A stretch of DNA of 64,000 bases from positions 8,514,501-8,578,500 of the forward strand of contig NZ_CP012109.1 in the NCBI RefSeq assembly GCF_000280925.3, written 5' to 3'. The stretch is from Myxococcus hansupus. GTDB lineage: Bacteria > Myxococcota > Myxococcia > Myxococcales > Myxococcaceae. Below are positions 26,161-37,614 of the stretch, in pieces; position 1 is the first letter of the stretch, and every line of letters starts with the position of its first letter. The notes below the pieces were generated by a model that was not told the DNA's origin, ran no database searches, and saw only the letters and a program-made list of their open reading frames with translations. The translations under genes and the position numbers were made by a program.

Positions 26161-27177
26161 CTACAGCACGCGCCGGCCCAGCTCCGGAAACACCTTGGAC
26201 ACCTTGCCCAGCAGGTAGTCGCCGTAGGTGCCCCGGTAGGCATGCACGCTGGCGCCATCCCAGCGGCGTGAGCGGTCCGCATCCACATCCACGCCCGAGG
26301 CCCGGGGAAGTGGCTGGACCTCGGCCACGAAGTCCGGGTCGAAGAACAGCGGGAAGGACAGCCGGCTCTTCCCACTGACGTTCTTCACCCGATGTGGCGT
26401 CGACCGGTACCAGCCACCCGTCATCCGGTCGAGCATGTCACCGACGTTGCAGACCAGCGTCCCGGGCACGGGCGGCGCCTCCACCCAGCCGCGAGGCGTC
26501 TTCACCTGCAAGCCGCCGTGTTCGTCCTGCGCCAACAGCGTGAGCAGGCCGTAATCGGTGTGCTCGCCCACGCCCCACCGCGCCTCCGAGGTCTCCGGCT
26601 CCGCGGGGTAATGGAAGACGCGGAAGAGCACCGTCGGGTCCGCCGTGTAGTGCCGCTGGAAGTAGTCCGCTTCCAAACCCAGGCTCAGCGCGATGCCCTC
26701 CATCAACGCGTGCCCCGCGCGGGTGCAGGCCGCCATGTAGTCCAGCACCGCGGAGCGCAGCTCCGGCACCTCCGAGGGCCACAGGTTCGCGCCGTGCAGG
26801 GGCCAGCCGGCCTTCACGCGCGGGTGCTCACTCCCCAGCTCCGTGCCCAGGTAGAGCCCTTCCTTCCGGTCCGGCCGCCCCGAGGTCAGCTCGCCGCCCA
26901 GCGGAAACCATCCCCGCCAGGCGACGCCGCCTCGCGACATGGCGATGGCCTCCTTCGCCGCCCGGGACAGCGCGAAGAAGCGGCGGCTCTCCTGCTCCAA
27001 CCGCGCGAACTGCTCACCGGACACGCCGTGGCCCGTGACGTAGAAGAAACCACTGTCACGACAGGCCAGCTCGACCTCGCGTGCGACCTGGGCACGCTCG
27101 GTGGTGCGAGAAGCGTCGAACAGGGACGCCATGTCGATGACAGGCAAGCCGCCGGGTGTGGAATCCAGTCCAGACAT
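26161..27177 (-). CDS. isopenicillin N synthase-like Fe(II)/2-oxoglutarate oxygenase
   Basis: A 338-residue non-haem iron oxygenase. The N-terminal DIOX_N part has LPVIDMASLFDAS and SGFFYVTGHGVSGEQF. The iron ligands are His and Asp of GEHTDYGLLTLLAQDE and the His of STPHRVKN, followed by the 2-oxoglutarate-binding R-x-S (SRLSFPLFFDPDF). Relatives hydroxylate or desaturate small molecules. It lies 83 bp upstream of the SDR on the same strand and 53 bp from a divergent MFS exporter, so it may act in the same catabolic module or with the exporter. Actual substrate unknown. Confidence 0.87.
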   Translation of the reverse strand: MSGLDSTPGGLPVIDMASLFDASRTTERAQVAREVELACRDSGFFYVTGHGVSGEQFARLEQESRRFFALSRAAKEAIAMSRGGVAWRGWFPLGGELTSGRPDRKEGLYLGTELGSEHPRVKAGWPLHGANLWPSEVPELRSAVLDYMAACTRAGHALMEGIALSLGLEADYFQRHYTADPTVLFRVFHYPAEPETSEARWGVGEHTDYGLLTLLAQDEHGGLQVKTPRGWVEAPPVPGTLVCNVGDMLDRMTGGWYRSTPHRVKNVSGKSRLSFPLFFDPDFVAEVQPLPRASGVDVDADRSRRWDGASVHAYRGTYGDYLLGKVSKVFPELGRRVL

Positions 27178-27230
27178 GCCTCGAAGCCTACACAGGTCTG
27201 GACCCTGAAAGGGTGGGGCGCGAGAGTCCA

Positions 27231-28442
27231 ATGGCCGCCATGACGACGCCTTCCCCCTCGGAGTCCCCCCACACCGTCCTGTCCACCGGGCTCGTGTGGC
27301 TCATGGCCGCCGCCTCGGGGGCGACGGTCGCGAACCTCTATTACAACCAGCCCCTGCTGGGGGACATCGGGGCGGCGCTGGGCGCGTCTGGGAGCGCGCT
27401 GGGGCTGGTGCCCATGCTGACGCAGGTCGGCTACGCGGTGGGCATGCTGTTCATCGTCCCCTTGGGCGACAGCCTGGAGCGGCGGCGGGTCATCGTCACC
27501 ATGAACGCGCTGGTGGCCCTGGCGCTCGTGGGCGTGGCGCTCTCACCCACGTTGCACTGGATGGTGGCCGCGAGCTTCTTCGTGGGCGTCACCACCATCA
27601 TCCCCCAGCTCCTCGTCCCCTTCGCGGCGCACCTCGCTCCCGCCGCGCAGCGGGGCCGGGTGGTGGGCACCGTCATGAGCGGCGTGCTCATGGGCATCCT
27701 CCTCTCGCGGACGGCCGCGGGCTTCGTGGGGACACACCTGGGCTGGCGCACCATGTTCTGGATCGCGGCGGGGCTGATGCTCGTGCTGGCGGGCGTGCTG
27801 CGCTTCACCCTGCCCTCCCAGCCGCCCGTGGCCTCGATGCCGTATCCCCAGTTGCTGCGCTCACTCATCGACCTGGCGCGCACGGAGCCTGTCCTGCGGC
27901 TGCACGCGGTGCTGGGCGCGCTCAGCTTCGGCGCGTTCAGCGTCTTCTGGTCCACGCTGGCGCTGTACCTCCAGAGCCTGCCGCAGCAGTACGACGCGCA
28001 GGTGGCGGGGCTCTTCGGCGTGGTGGGCGTCGCGGGCGCGGCCGTGGCGCCGCTGGTGGGCCGCTACGCCGACTCGCGCGGAGACCGGCGCATCAACGCC
28101 GGGGCCATCGTCGTGCTGCTCCTGTCGTTCGTCGTGATGTGGCCCCTGGGACGCTGGCTGTGGGGCATGGCGCTGGGCGTGGTGCTGCTCGACCTGGGCG
28201 TTCAGGCCAATCAGATTTCCAATCAGACGCGCGTGTACTCGCTGCGTCCCGAGGCCCGCAGCCGGCTCAACACGCTCTACATGGTGACGTACTTCGCGGG
28301 AGGCGCCGCCGGTTCGTGGCTGGGCACCTTCGCCTGGACGCACTGGGGTTGGACCGGCGTCTGCGCCTCCGGCGCCGCGCTGTGTGTCGTGGCCCTGCTG
28401 GCGCTCAAGCGGGGCCCGAGGGGCTCTGGGTTGAAGACCTGA
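27231..28442 (+). CDS. MFS transporter, DHA1/AraJ-like
   Basis: A 403-residue 12-helix major facilitator. Near the first helix it has ATVANLYYNQPLLGDIG, a signature of a common proteobacterial DHA1 subgroup; loop 2-3 reads PLGDSLERRRVIV (motif A variant) and the middle NQISNQTRVYSLRPEARSRLNTLYM is conserved in the same group. It probably exports small molecules with protons. It is divergent from the oxygenase gene across 53 bp, so the two share a promoter region. ATG at 27231 was chosen because the next Met (27240) has no ribosome binding site. Confidence 0.85.
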   Translation: MAAMTTPSPSESPHTVLSTGLVWLMAAASGATVANLYYNQPLLGDIGAALGASGSALGLVPMLTQVGYAVGMLFIVPLGDSLERRRVIVTMNALVALALVGVALSPTLHWMVAASFFVGVTTIIPQLLVPFAAHLAPAAQRGRVVGTVMSGVLMGILLSRTAAGFVGTHLGWRTMFWIAAGLMLVLAGVLRFTLPSQPPVASMPYPQLLRSLIDLARTEPVLRLHAVLGALSFGAFSVFWSTLALYLQSLPQQYDAQVAGLFGVVGVAGAAVAPLVGRYADSRGDRRINAGAIVVLLLSFVVMWPLGRWLWGMALGVVLLDLGVQANQISNQTRVYSLRPEARSRLNTLYMVTYFAGGAAGSWLGTFAWTHWGWTGVCASGAALCVVALLALKRGPRGSGLKT

Positions 28443-28445
28443 GCC

Positions 28446-28610
28446 TCACGTGCCGTCTTGAATGGAGTTCCCGAGCGCCTCGGCGGGGATGAGTCGATAC
28501 CGCTCTTGGGTCGGCACACCCAGGTGACGGGCGATTTGGACCAGGGCCGCGCCTTCGATGAAGACGAAGGCCTCTGTCTTGTGACGGTAGGGAGGGCAAC
28601 GCCCGGTGTT
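28446..28610 (-). pseudogene. probable gene remnant without start codon
   Basis: Between the MFS gene and the carboxylase, one minus-strand frame ending at TGA 28446-28448 reads as credible protein for about 50 codons: CPPYRHKTEAFVFIE, then GAALVQIARHLGVP and ERYRLIPAEALGNS. The frame is open from a stop near 28655 but has no ATG, GTG or TTG start ahead of the protein-like part, so it looks like the 3' end of a lost gene. I do not recognise the family. It could be chance, since high-GC DNA gives long open frames. Confidence 0.35.
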
Positions 28611-28657
28611 CCTGCCCCGGGCGGCGCTCGAACGTCCAGAAGACGACTCCGCTCAGC

Positions 28658-30652
<1,995 letters not shown>

Positions 30653-30666
30653 CGTGTCCGCTCCTC

Positions 30667-32283
30667 TCACAGCCGCGCGACGCCGAACGTGTTGGGATGG
30701 ACCTGCCGCCGCTTCGCCTCGCGGCAGACCGACAACGCGAACCCGAGCACCCGTCGCGTGTCACGCGGGTCGATGAGCCCGTCATCGAACAGCCGCGCGC
30801 TGCCGTTGAACGGATGCGACTCCTTGTCGAACTGGTCGATGATGGGCTGGCAGAACGCCTTGATTTGCTCCTCGTCCACCACCTGTCCCTGGCGGGCCAG
30901 CTTCTCCCCGAAGACGATGGACATCACCTTCGCCGCCTGCTCGCCGCCCATGACGGCGGTGCGCGCGTTGGGCCACCCGAAGATGAAGCGCGGATGGAAG
31001 GGCCGGCCGCACATGCCGTAGTTGCCCGCGCCAAAGGCTCCGCCAATCAGCACCGTGAGCTGCGGCACCGTCGCGTTGGCCACGGCCTGAATCATCTTCG
31101 AGCCGTGCTTCACGATGCCGCCCTGCTCCGGCTGCGTCCCCACCAGGTAGCCCGTGGTGTTCTGCAGGTAGAGGATGGGCGTGTCCTTCTGGCAGCAGAG
31201 CTGGATGAACTGCGCCGCCTTCGTCGCGCCCTTGGGGGAAATCGGCCCGTTGTTGCCGATGATGCCCAGCGGATGGCCGTACAGGTTCGCCCAACCACAG
31301 ACGGTGTGCGCGTCGTACTCATCCTTGAAGCCGGTGAACTCCGAGCCATCCACGATGCGCGCGATGACTTCACGGCAGTCATAGGGCTTGCGGTAGTCCA
31401 TGGGGACGGCGCCGCAGAGCTCGTCCGGGGAGTAGAGCGGCTCGGCGTACGTCGGACGCTCCGCGGGCGGGAGCTGCGCGTTCCACCCGAGCTTCGCCAC
31501 GATTTCCCGCGCGATGCGGATGCCGTCGGCGTCGTCCTCGGCCAGGTAGTCCGCCGTGCCCGCCACCGTCGCGTGCATCTCCGCGCCACCCAGCTCCTCG
31601 TCGGTGGCGATTTCCCCCGTGGCCGCCTTGAGCAACGGCGGGCCCGCGAGGAAGACCTTCGCCTTCTTCTTCACCATCACCACGTAGTCGGACAGGCCCG
31701 GCAGGTACGCGCCGCCCGCGGTGCTGGAGCCATGCACCACCGTCACCTGCGGGATGCCCGCCGCCGACAGTCGCGCCTGGTTGTAGAAGGTCTCCCCGCC
31801 CGGGATGAAGATCTCCTGTTGGTACATCAGGTTGGCGCCGCCGCTCTCCACCAGCGACACCATGGGCAGCTTGTTCTCCAGCGCGAGCGCCTGGGCTCGC
31901 AGCGCCTTCTGCACTCCCCACGGTGACGCGGTGCCACCCTTGATGGCCGAGTTGTTCACGAAGACGATGCACCGCACCCCGGACACGTAGCCAATGCCGA
32001 TGATGCTGTTGCCGCCCGCCAGCGAGCCGTCGCTGTCATCGTGGTAGCGGTAGCCACACAGCGTGGACAGCTCCAGGAACGGGGAGCCCCGGTCGAGCAG
32101 CAGCATCAACCGCTCGCGAGGCAGCAGTTGACCGCGCTTGTGGAACTTCTCGCGCGCCTGGTTCTCCGTGTGACGGACCTTCGCCTCGATGTCCCGCAGC
32201 TCCGCGACACGCGCCAGCATGTCCGCGCGGTGAGCCTTGAACGTCTCGGAGCCCGGGTCGATTCGCGATGTGAGTCGTGGCAT
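30667..32283 (-). CDS. acyl-CoA carboxylase beta subunit (carboxyltransferase)
   Basis: A 538-residue carboxyltransferase. The N-terminal crotonase half has GIGYVSGVRCIVFVNNSAIKGG and HGSSTAGGAYLPGLSDY (acyl/oxyanion site); the C-terminal half has NTTGYLVGTQPEQGGIVKHG and LIGGAFGAGNYGMCGR. This pattern fits methylcrotonyl-CoA carboxylase (leucine catabolism) or geranyl-CoA carboxylase (acyclic terpene catabolism). It stands between the alpha subunit and an AtuA-like gene on one operon, which tilts slightly to the AtuC type. The ATG at 32283 follows GGAGTGA. The size-selecting residue that separates the two classes was not resolved by eye. Confidence 0.92.
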   Translation of the reverse strand: MPRLTSRIDPGSETFKAHRADMLARVAELRDIEAKVRHTENQAREKFHKRGQLLPRERLMLLLDRGSPFLELSTLCGYRYHDDSDGSLAGGNSIIGIGYVSGVRCIVFVNNSAIKGGTASPWGVQKALRAQALALENKLPMVSLVESGGANLMYQQEIFIPGGETFYNQARLSAAGIPQVTVVHGSSTAGGAYLPGLSDYVVMVKKKAKVFLAGPPLLKAATGEIATDEELGGAEMHATVAGTADYLAEDDADGIRIAREIVAKLGWNAQLPPAERPTYAEPLYSPDELCGAVPMDYRKPYDCREVIARIVDGSEFTGFKDEYDAHTVCGWANLYGHPLGIIGNNGPISPKGATKAAQFIQLCCQKDTPILYLQNTTGYLVGTQPEQGGIVKHGSKMIQAVANATVPQLTVLIGGAFGAGNYGMCGRPFHPRFIFGWPNARTAVMGGEQAAKVMSIVFGEKLARQGQVVDEEQIKAFCQPIIDQFDKESHPFNGSARLFDDGLIDPRDTRRVLGFALSVCREAKRRQVHPNTFGVARL

Positions 32284-32288
32284 CGGTG

Positions 32289-33998
32289 TCACTCCTTCCC
32301 TTCGCGCAGCAGCGCCTCGGGGATGTCCATGTGCCGGGAGCGCAGCCACTCCCCCAGCGCCTTGCCCTGTGGGTCGAAGCGCGTGGAGGAGGAGACGCCC
32401 TCTCCCAGCATTCCATCGATGACGAAGTTCAGCCCCCGGAGGTTGGGGAAGACGTGCCGCTCGATGCGCAGGGGCGCCGCCTCGGGGAGCAGCTCGCGCA
32501 GCTTCGCCTCCGTGAGCGCATGCGCCAGCCACCGCCACGCCGCGTCCGAGCGTGCCCAGACGCCAATGTTCGCGGTGCCACCCTTGTCGCCGCTCCGCGC
32601 GGCGATGATGCGTCCCATCGGCGCGCGGCGCGTCGGGCCTCCCAGGGCCTGGGCCGGCAACGGCGCGGACTCCACCGGCTCCAGCGATTGCGACTCCGAC
32701 GGCGGCGCGATGACGGTGCGCGTCCCATCTTCGAGCACGGCGACGTGCTCGATGCGCCCCGCCTCGACATAGGCCGGGGTGTAGACACCGTACGGCGCGC
32801 CATCCGAAGGCGGCGCTGTCATCGTGAAGCCGGGATAGCTGCCCAGGGCCAGCTCCACGGCCGCGCCGCTGAAGGCCCGTCCCACGACCTTCGCGTCCGA
32901 GTCCTTCACCACCACGCGCAAGAAGGCGGCGGCCTGCTCTTCCGTGGCCGCGTCCTCGCGGTCCGTCCGCGTGAGCATCCACTGGACTTCCTTCGGCTTG
33001 CGCGTCAGCGCCACCTCGAGCTGCTCGCGCGCCAGCCGCGCCTTCTCCTCGATGTCCAACCCCACGAGGATGAACGTGGCTTCGTTCCGGTAGCCGCCCA
33101 GGTGGTTGAGGCACACCTTCACCGTGGGCGGAGGCGGCTCACCCCGCACGCCGGAGATGCGGACACGGTCCTTCCCTTCCTGCGCCAGGGTGACGGTGTC
33201 GAAGCGCGCCGTCGCATCGGGGCCCGCGTACCGCGCCCCGGTGATTTCATAGACGAGCTGCGCCAGCACCGTGTCCACCGTCACCGCGCCGCCCGTGCCC
33301 GCGTGCTTGGTGATGACGCTGCCGCCGTCCTCGTGAAGCTCGGCCAGCGGAAAGCCAGGACGCCGCGCGTCCAGCTCCGTGAAGAACGAGTAGTTGCCCC
33401 CCGTGGCCTGCGTGCCGCATTCGAGCACGTGGCCCGCGACCATGGCCCCCGCGAGCTTGTCCCAGTCATCCACCTTCCAGCCGAAGTGCGCCGCGGCCGG
33501 CCCCACCACCAGCGAGGCATCCGTCACCCGTCCGGTGACGACGATGTCCGCTCCGGAGCGAAGGCACTCGGCGATGCCCCACCCGCCCAGGTACGCATTC
33601 GCGGTGAGCGGCGAGCCCAACCCCAGCGCGTCCGCCTGCGCGGAGAGGTCATCCCCCTCCACGTGCGCGACCTTCACCTTCACCCCCAGCTTCGCGGCGA
33701 CCTCGCGCAGCGCGGCGGCCAGGCCCGCGGGGTTCAGTCCTCCCGCGTTGGTGACGACCTTGACCTGCTTCTCCACCACCAACGCCAGACACTGCTCCAT
33801 CTGATTCAGGAACGTCTTGGCGTAGCCCGTGGCCGGGTCCTTCATCCGGTCACGGCCCAGAATCAGCATCGTCAACTCGGCCAGATAGTCGCCGGTCAGG
33901 ACATCGAGCTGGCCGCCTTCGAGCATCTCCCGGACCGCTGAGAAGCGATCTCCATAGAAACCCGAGGCATTGCCGACACGCAGGGGGGACGCGGACAT
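32289..33998 (-). CDS. AtuA/DUF1446-family protein
   Basis: A 569-residue AtuA-like protein. The N-terminal part contains RVGNASGFYGDRFSAVREML, LTGDYLAELTMLIL, VVTNAGGLNPAG and VTGRVTDASLVVGPAA; the C-terminal part (about 470-569) has RIIAARSGDKGGTANIGVWA, the second half-domain that is separate in some species. AtuA is the first gene of the citronellol/geraniol utilisation operon of Pseudomonas; its biochemical role is not settled. First gene of a tight operon with both carboxylase subunits (5 bp gap), divergent from a TetR gene. The ATG at 33998 follows GGAGAG. Confidence 0.85.
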   Translation of the reverse strand: MSASPLRVGNASGFYGDRFSAVREMLEGGQLDVLTGDYLAELTMLILGRDRMKDPATGYAKTFLNQMEQCLALVVEKQVKVVTNAGGLNPAGLAAALREVAAKLGVKVKVAHVEGDDLSAQADALGLGSPLTANAYLGGWGIAECLRSGADIVVTGRVTDASLVVGPAAAHFGWKVDDWDKLAGAMVAGHVLECGTQATGGNYSFFTELDARRPGFPLAELHEDGGSVITKHAGTGGAVTVDTVLAQLVYEITGARYAGPDATARFDTVTLAQEGKDRVRISGVRGEPPPPTVKVCLNHLGGYRNEATFILVGLDIEEKARLAREQLEVALTRKPKEVQWMLTRTDREDAATEEQAAAFLRVVVKDSDAKVVGRAFSGAAVELALGSYPGFTMTAPPSDGAPYGVYTPAYVEAGRIEHVAVLEDGTRTVIAPPSESQSLEPVESAPLPAQALGGPTRRAPMGRIIAARSGDKGGTANIGVWARSDAAWRWLAHALTEAKLRELLPEAAPLRIERHVFPNLRGLNFVIDGMLGEGVSSSTRFDPQGKALGEWLRSRHMDIPEALLREGKE

Positions 33999-34050
33999 GA
34001 GCTCTCCACTCGGCAGCAACGAAGACGCGCGAGTCTTGGCAGGCGTCTCT

Positions 34051-34076
34051 AAAAAAGCAAGCGTGCTTGCTTTTTT
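34051..34076. promoter_or_regulatory. palindromic operator in divergent promoter region
   Basis: Two perfect 12 bp arms (AAAAAAGCAAGC and its complement) separated by 2 bp lie between the start codons of the AtuA operon (33998, minus) and the TetR gene (34102, plus). A long symmetric site midway between a TetR gene and a divergent catabolic operon is the usual arrangement for autoregulated TetR repressors. The T-run makes it look like an intrinsic terminator, but its position between two divergent starts argues against that. Confidence 0.75.
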
Positions 34077-34101
34077 AACGGTCGGCTCGCATCCTGGCCG
34101 G

Positions 34102-34731
34102 GTGAGTGAGGTATCCGGCCCCCCAGGCAGGCAGGAGCAGGAGCGCAGCCGCGTCACGCGTCAGCGGCTGATGGAGGCCGCCATTGGCGCCCTCTCCGAA
34201 TCAGGCTGGGCGGGCGCGACGATGACGGTCATCGCCGAGCGGGCGGGTGTGTCCCGAGGCGCCTGTCAGCACCACTTCCCCACCCGCGCCGACCTGGTGG
34301 CCGCCGCCGTGGAGTACGTGGGGCATCAGCAGGTGGAAGCGGTCATTCGCAAGGCCGACAAGCTTCCGGCCGACGCGCGCCGCACGGAGGCCATCCTCCA
34401 CATGCTGGCCGGCATCTACCTCAGCCCGGTGTTCACCGCGGCGGTGCAGCTCTGGGTGGCCGCCGTGGCGGATGCGGAGCTGCGCGCGCAGCTCGCGCCG
34501 TTGGAGGCGCGCGTGGGCCGGGAGTTCCACCGGCTGACGGTGCAGCTTCTCGACGTGGATGACAGCGACGCGGAGGTGCGCGAGCTGATTCAGGCCACGT
34601 TGGACCTCATCCGCGGGCTCGCGCTGGCGAACCTGCTTCGGGACGACAGCGCGCGCCGGAAGAAGGTCCTGCACCGCTGGTCTCTCACGTTGGAGAAGGC
34701 CCTGAGCGCTCGGCGCTCGCAGCGGGCTTGA
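34102..34731 (+). CDS. TetR-family regulator of the carboxylase operon
   Basis: A 209-residue TetR regulator. The helix-turn-helix is ATMTVIAERAGVSRGACQHHFPTRADLV, about residues 38-66, followed by a helical ligand domain. GTG at 34102 is chosen because the palindrome at 34051-34076 would otherwise fall within the coding sequence. It probably binds that palindrome and controls both arms: AtuA-carboxylase leftward, itself and the following SDR rightward, with an acyl-CoA as effector. The SDR starts 46 bp downstream and should be cotranscribed. Compare AtuR and LiuR regulators, though LiuR is of another family. Confidence 0.85.
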   Translation: MSEVSGPPGRQEQERSRVTRQRLMEAAIGALSESGWAGATMTVIAERAGVSRGACQHHFPTRADLVAAAVEYVGHQQVEAVIRKADKLPADARRTEAILHMLAGIYLSPVFTAAVQLWVAAVADAELRAQLAPLEARVGREFHRLTVQLLDVDDSDAEVRELIQATLDLIRGLALANLLRDDSARRKKVLHRWSLTLEKALSARRSQRA

Positions 34732-34777
34732 CGACTCACGACTTCCTTCACGAACGACCTCCATTTCAGGAGCTGAC

Positions 34778-35656
34778 ATGGGCTACCGCTCTCTCTTCGC
34801 ACCCGGCTGTTTCAGCAACCGCACCATCGTCGTCACCGGCGGCGGCAGTGGCATTGGACGCTGCACCGCGCACGAGTTGGCCGCGCTGGGCGCCAACGTC
34901 GTCCTGGTAGGCCGCAAGGCCGACAAGCTGGAGGCCGTCGCCCGGGAGATTCAGGAGGACGGCGGCAAGGTGTCCTTCGAGGTGCTCGACATCCGCGACG
35001 AGGAGGGCGTGAAGACCACCGTGGCGCGCATCGTCGCCGCGCACGGCCCCATCCACGGCCTGGTCAACAACGCGGGCGGGCAGTTCCCCTCGCCGCTGTC
35101 GGCCATCTCCAAGAAGGGCTTCGACGCGGTGGTGTCCACCAACCTCACCGGCGGCTTCCTGATGGCGCGGGAGGTCTACCTCCAGTCCATGAGCAACCAC
35201 GGGGGTTCCATCGTCAACATGCTCGCGGATTCGTGGGGCGGCATGCCGGGCATGGGGCACTCGGGCGCGGCGCGCATGGGCATGCTCAACCTGACGCAGA
35301 CGGCGGCGGTGGAGTGGGCCGCGTCTGGTGTGCGCGTGAATGCCGTGGCGCCGGGCTGGGTCGCCTCCAGCGGCATGGACAGCTACAAGGACGAAGGCGT
35401 GAAGGCGATGATTCCCCTCCTCAAGAAGGAGGTGCCGCTCCAGCGGCTCGCCACCGAGTCCGAGGTGAGCGCCGCCATCGTCTTCCTGCTTACCGACGCC
35501 GCGGCCTTCATCACCGGCGACGTCATCAAGATTGACGGTGGTGCGTCGTGCAACACGAAGATCTTCCCGCTGGAGGAGACCACCGCCTCCAAGCCCTACG
35601 AGGGCTTCCACCGCGCGACGGCGCCGCGCATCCTCGGCGGGGAGTCGAAGGAGTAG
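34778..35656 (+). CDS. SDR of the peroxisomal trans-2-enoyl-CoA reductase (PECR) type
   Basis: A 292-residue SDR. The cofactor loop is TGGGSGIGRCTAHELAALG, with VGRKADKLEAV after beta-2 (NADP-type) and NNAGGQFPSPL. Instead of the classical Tyr-x3-Lys it has HSGAARMGMLNLTQ, matching enoyl/dienoyl-CoA reductases of the PECR/DECR branch, which lack that Tyr. It also has EWAASGVRVNAVAPGWV and ends past the usual SDR end with a tail (TASKPYEGFHRATAPRILGG). It likely reduces or oxidises an acyl-CoA intermediate of the pathway encoded divergently, comparable to AtuB/AtuG. It is cotranscribed with the TetR gene. Confidence 0.87.
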   Translation: MGYRSLFAPGCFSNRTIVVTGGGSGIGRCTAHELAALGANVVLVGRKADKLEAVAREIQEDGGKVSFEVLDIRDEEGVKTTVARIVAAHGPIHGLVNNAGGQFPSPLSAISKKGFDAVVSTNLTGGFLMAREVYLQSMSNHGGSIVNMLADSWGGMPGMGHSGAARMGMLNLTQTAAVEWAASGVRVNAVAPGWVASSGMDSYKDEGVKAMIPLLKKEVPLQRLATESEVSAAIVFLLTDAAAFITGDVIKIDGGASCNTKIFPLEETTASKPYEGFHRATAPRILGGESKE

Positions 35657-35671
35657 GCGGGGAACAACGGC

Positions 35672-35702
35672 CCCGCTTCCGCCCGTGCCGCGCGGAAGCG
35701 GG
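35672..35702. terminator. bidirectional terminator hairpin
   Basis: A perfect 11 bp stem (CCCGCTTCCGC at 35672-35682, complement at 35692-35702) with a 9 nt loop sits between the convergent SDR and lipoprotein genes. Position and stability suggest termination for both. Confidence 0.7.
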
Positions 35703-35721
35703 ACGCTACTGTCTCAGAGGC

Positions 35722-36924
35722 TCAGAGCCCGTCCGGGTAGCAGAAGCCGTAGCTGCGGTCGAAGCCGCCGCTCGCGAGCGGGTAGGACACGAAGCCCAGC
35801 TCCTCACCGGGGCCGCACTGTGAACGGGCGCGCTTGTAAGGGAAGCAGGTGCCACGGCCCGTGCGGTTCAGGTCGAGGCACGCGCCGCGGGCGCCCTCGA
35901 CGCCGCAGAACTCAGCGTAGCCCAGGGTGCACTCCTCGCCGATGAGGGCCGGGTCGAAGTCGAAGCCCGCCGCCACCTGCACGGACTGCTCCTGGCACAG
36001 CCCCTGGACGCCGCACACGGTGCCCGAGGGGCAACCGGGGTCGGCGGCCATGAAGTCACACGTGGCCATACACGTGCTCGGGGAGCCCCAGGCCGTCGTA
36101 CAGGCGAAGCCCTCGGCGCAGTCGGTGCTCGCCAGTTCGTACTCGCTGGTGGGCGCCGTGTACGTGCACGCCTCGCCGTGCGTCTTGGTGCCGAGCGACT
36201 TCTCCAGCGTGCCGTCATCCGCGGCGCGGTTGGTGGCCACGCAGGTGTGGCCGGGGATGTTCGACGTCACCGAGCCCTCGCGGGGGTCACACCCTCCCTG
36301 GCGGACGGTGTTCCACGTCGCGAAGCGGATCCACCGGCACTCGCCGCCCGCCACTGGCGCGGTGCCAGAGTAAGGCGCGGACAGCGGCGGCGCGGCCACC
36401 GACTGGCGCAGCGTCACGTTCGCCAGCGCGCCAATCGTCTGCTGCGGCGACACCTTGAGCGCGAGCAGGAGGGAGCCCGACTCCGCCACGAAGGTCCGCG
36501 CGGTGGACGTCCCCGAATCCTGCACGCCCCACACGCACTGCTCACACGTGAAGAGGTTGGTACCTCCCGTCGCCAGGTCATAGAGGCCGGGCTGGGTGTT
36601 CACGTCCAGCCGGATGCGGGCGACATCCGCGGCCGCCGGGTCACCCTGGTCGGAGAACGTGCCGACGTAGGTCGGCTGCGAGCCGTACTGCACCGGCGTC
36701 CGCTCGATGCCGTTCGTCAGCTCGCCCATCGTGATTTCGGTGCACCCGGCGGGGGGCGTCAGCAGCGCCGCCTCCGCCTCCGCCGCGCGCAGCGTCTCCT
36801 GCTCGGGCACGGGGGACGGGTCGGCCGGCTGCTCCGGCACACCACATCCCACCACAGCGGTCAGCAATGCCACACTAAAACGCCACTTACCTACAAATGC
36901 AACTCCAGAACGTCGATTCATCAT
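35722..36924 (-). CDS. Cys-rich secreted lipoprotein, function unknown
   Basis: A 400-residue exported protein with lipobox LTAVVGCG and a Pro/Glu-rich linker. Residues about 45-200 form a beta-rich domain (TYVGTFSDQGDPAAADVARIRLD, GLYDLATGGTNLFTC). The C-terminal half is Cys-rich with repeated short loops (STDCAEGFACTTAWGSPSTC, CDFMAADPGCPSGTVC), resembling the disulfide-bonded segments in many myxobacterial lipoproteins. Tandem ATGs at 36924 and 36921; the first is taken. The 177 bp upstream is richer in A+T than the surroundings and probably holds the promoter. No enzyme motif recognised. Confidence 0.75.
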   Translation of the reverse strand: MMNRRSGVAFVGKWRFSVALLTAVVGCGVPEQPADPSPVPEQETLRAAEAEAALLTPPAGCTEITMGELTNGIERTPVQYGSQPTYVGTFSDQGDPAAADVARIRLDVNTQPGLYDLATGGTNLFTCEQCVWGVQDSGTSTARTFVAESGSLLLALKVSPQQTIGALANVTLRQSVAAPPLSAPYSGTAPVAGGECRWIRFATWNTVRQGGCDPREGSVTSNIPGHTCVATNRAADDGTLEKSLGTKTHGEACTYTAPTSEYELASTDCAEGFACTTAWGSPSTCMATCDFMAADPGCPSGTVCGVQGLCQEQSVQVAAGFDFDPALIGEECTLGYAEFCGVEGARGACLDLNRTGRGTCFPYKRARSQCGPGEELGFVSYPLASGGFDRSYGFCYPDGL

Positions 36925-37101
36925 GAGGTCCAGTCCAGTTGCCGTCCCGGCCGTTCGGCTTGCCCTGATTGGCTCAGGGCGAGCGAGGATTAGCCGAAGA
37001 GTCTGACATTCGGCAACAGGCTGCTCTGCGGCGCCTGACAAATCCTTTCGCAGTAATGTTCATTGACTTTCGCGCACCGGAGGGTGGGCTATCGCCAAAC
37101 C

Positions 37102-37566
<465 letters not shown>

Positions 37567-37614
37567 GGCGCGAACTCTAGCGCCAGCCCGCCTGTGCAGC
37601 GCCTGTCAAAACGC

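Noticed and set aside
34051..34076. Palindrome with T-run read as an intrinsic terminator
   Set aside because: It sits between two divergent start codons with no gene reading into it; an operator explains it better.
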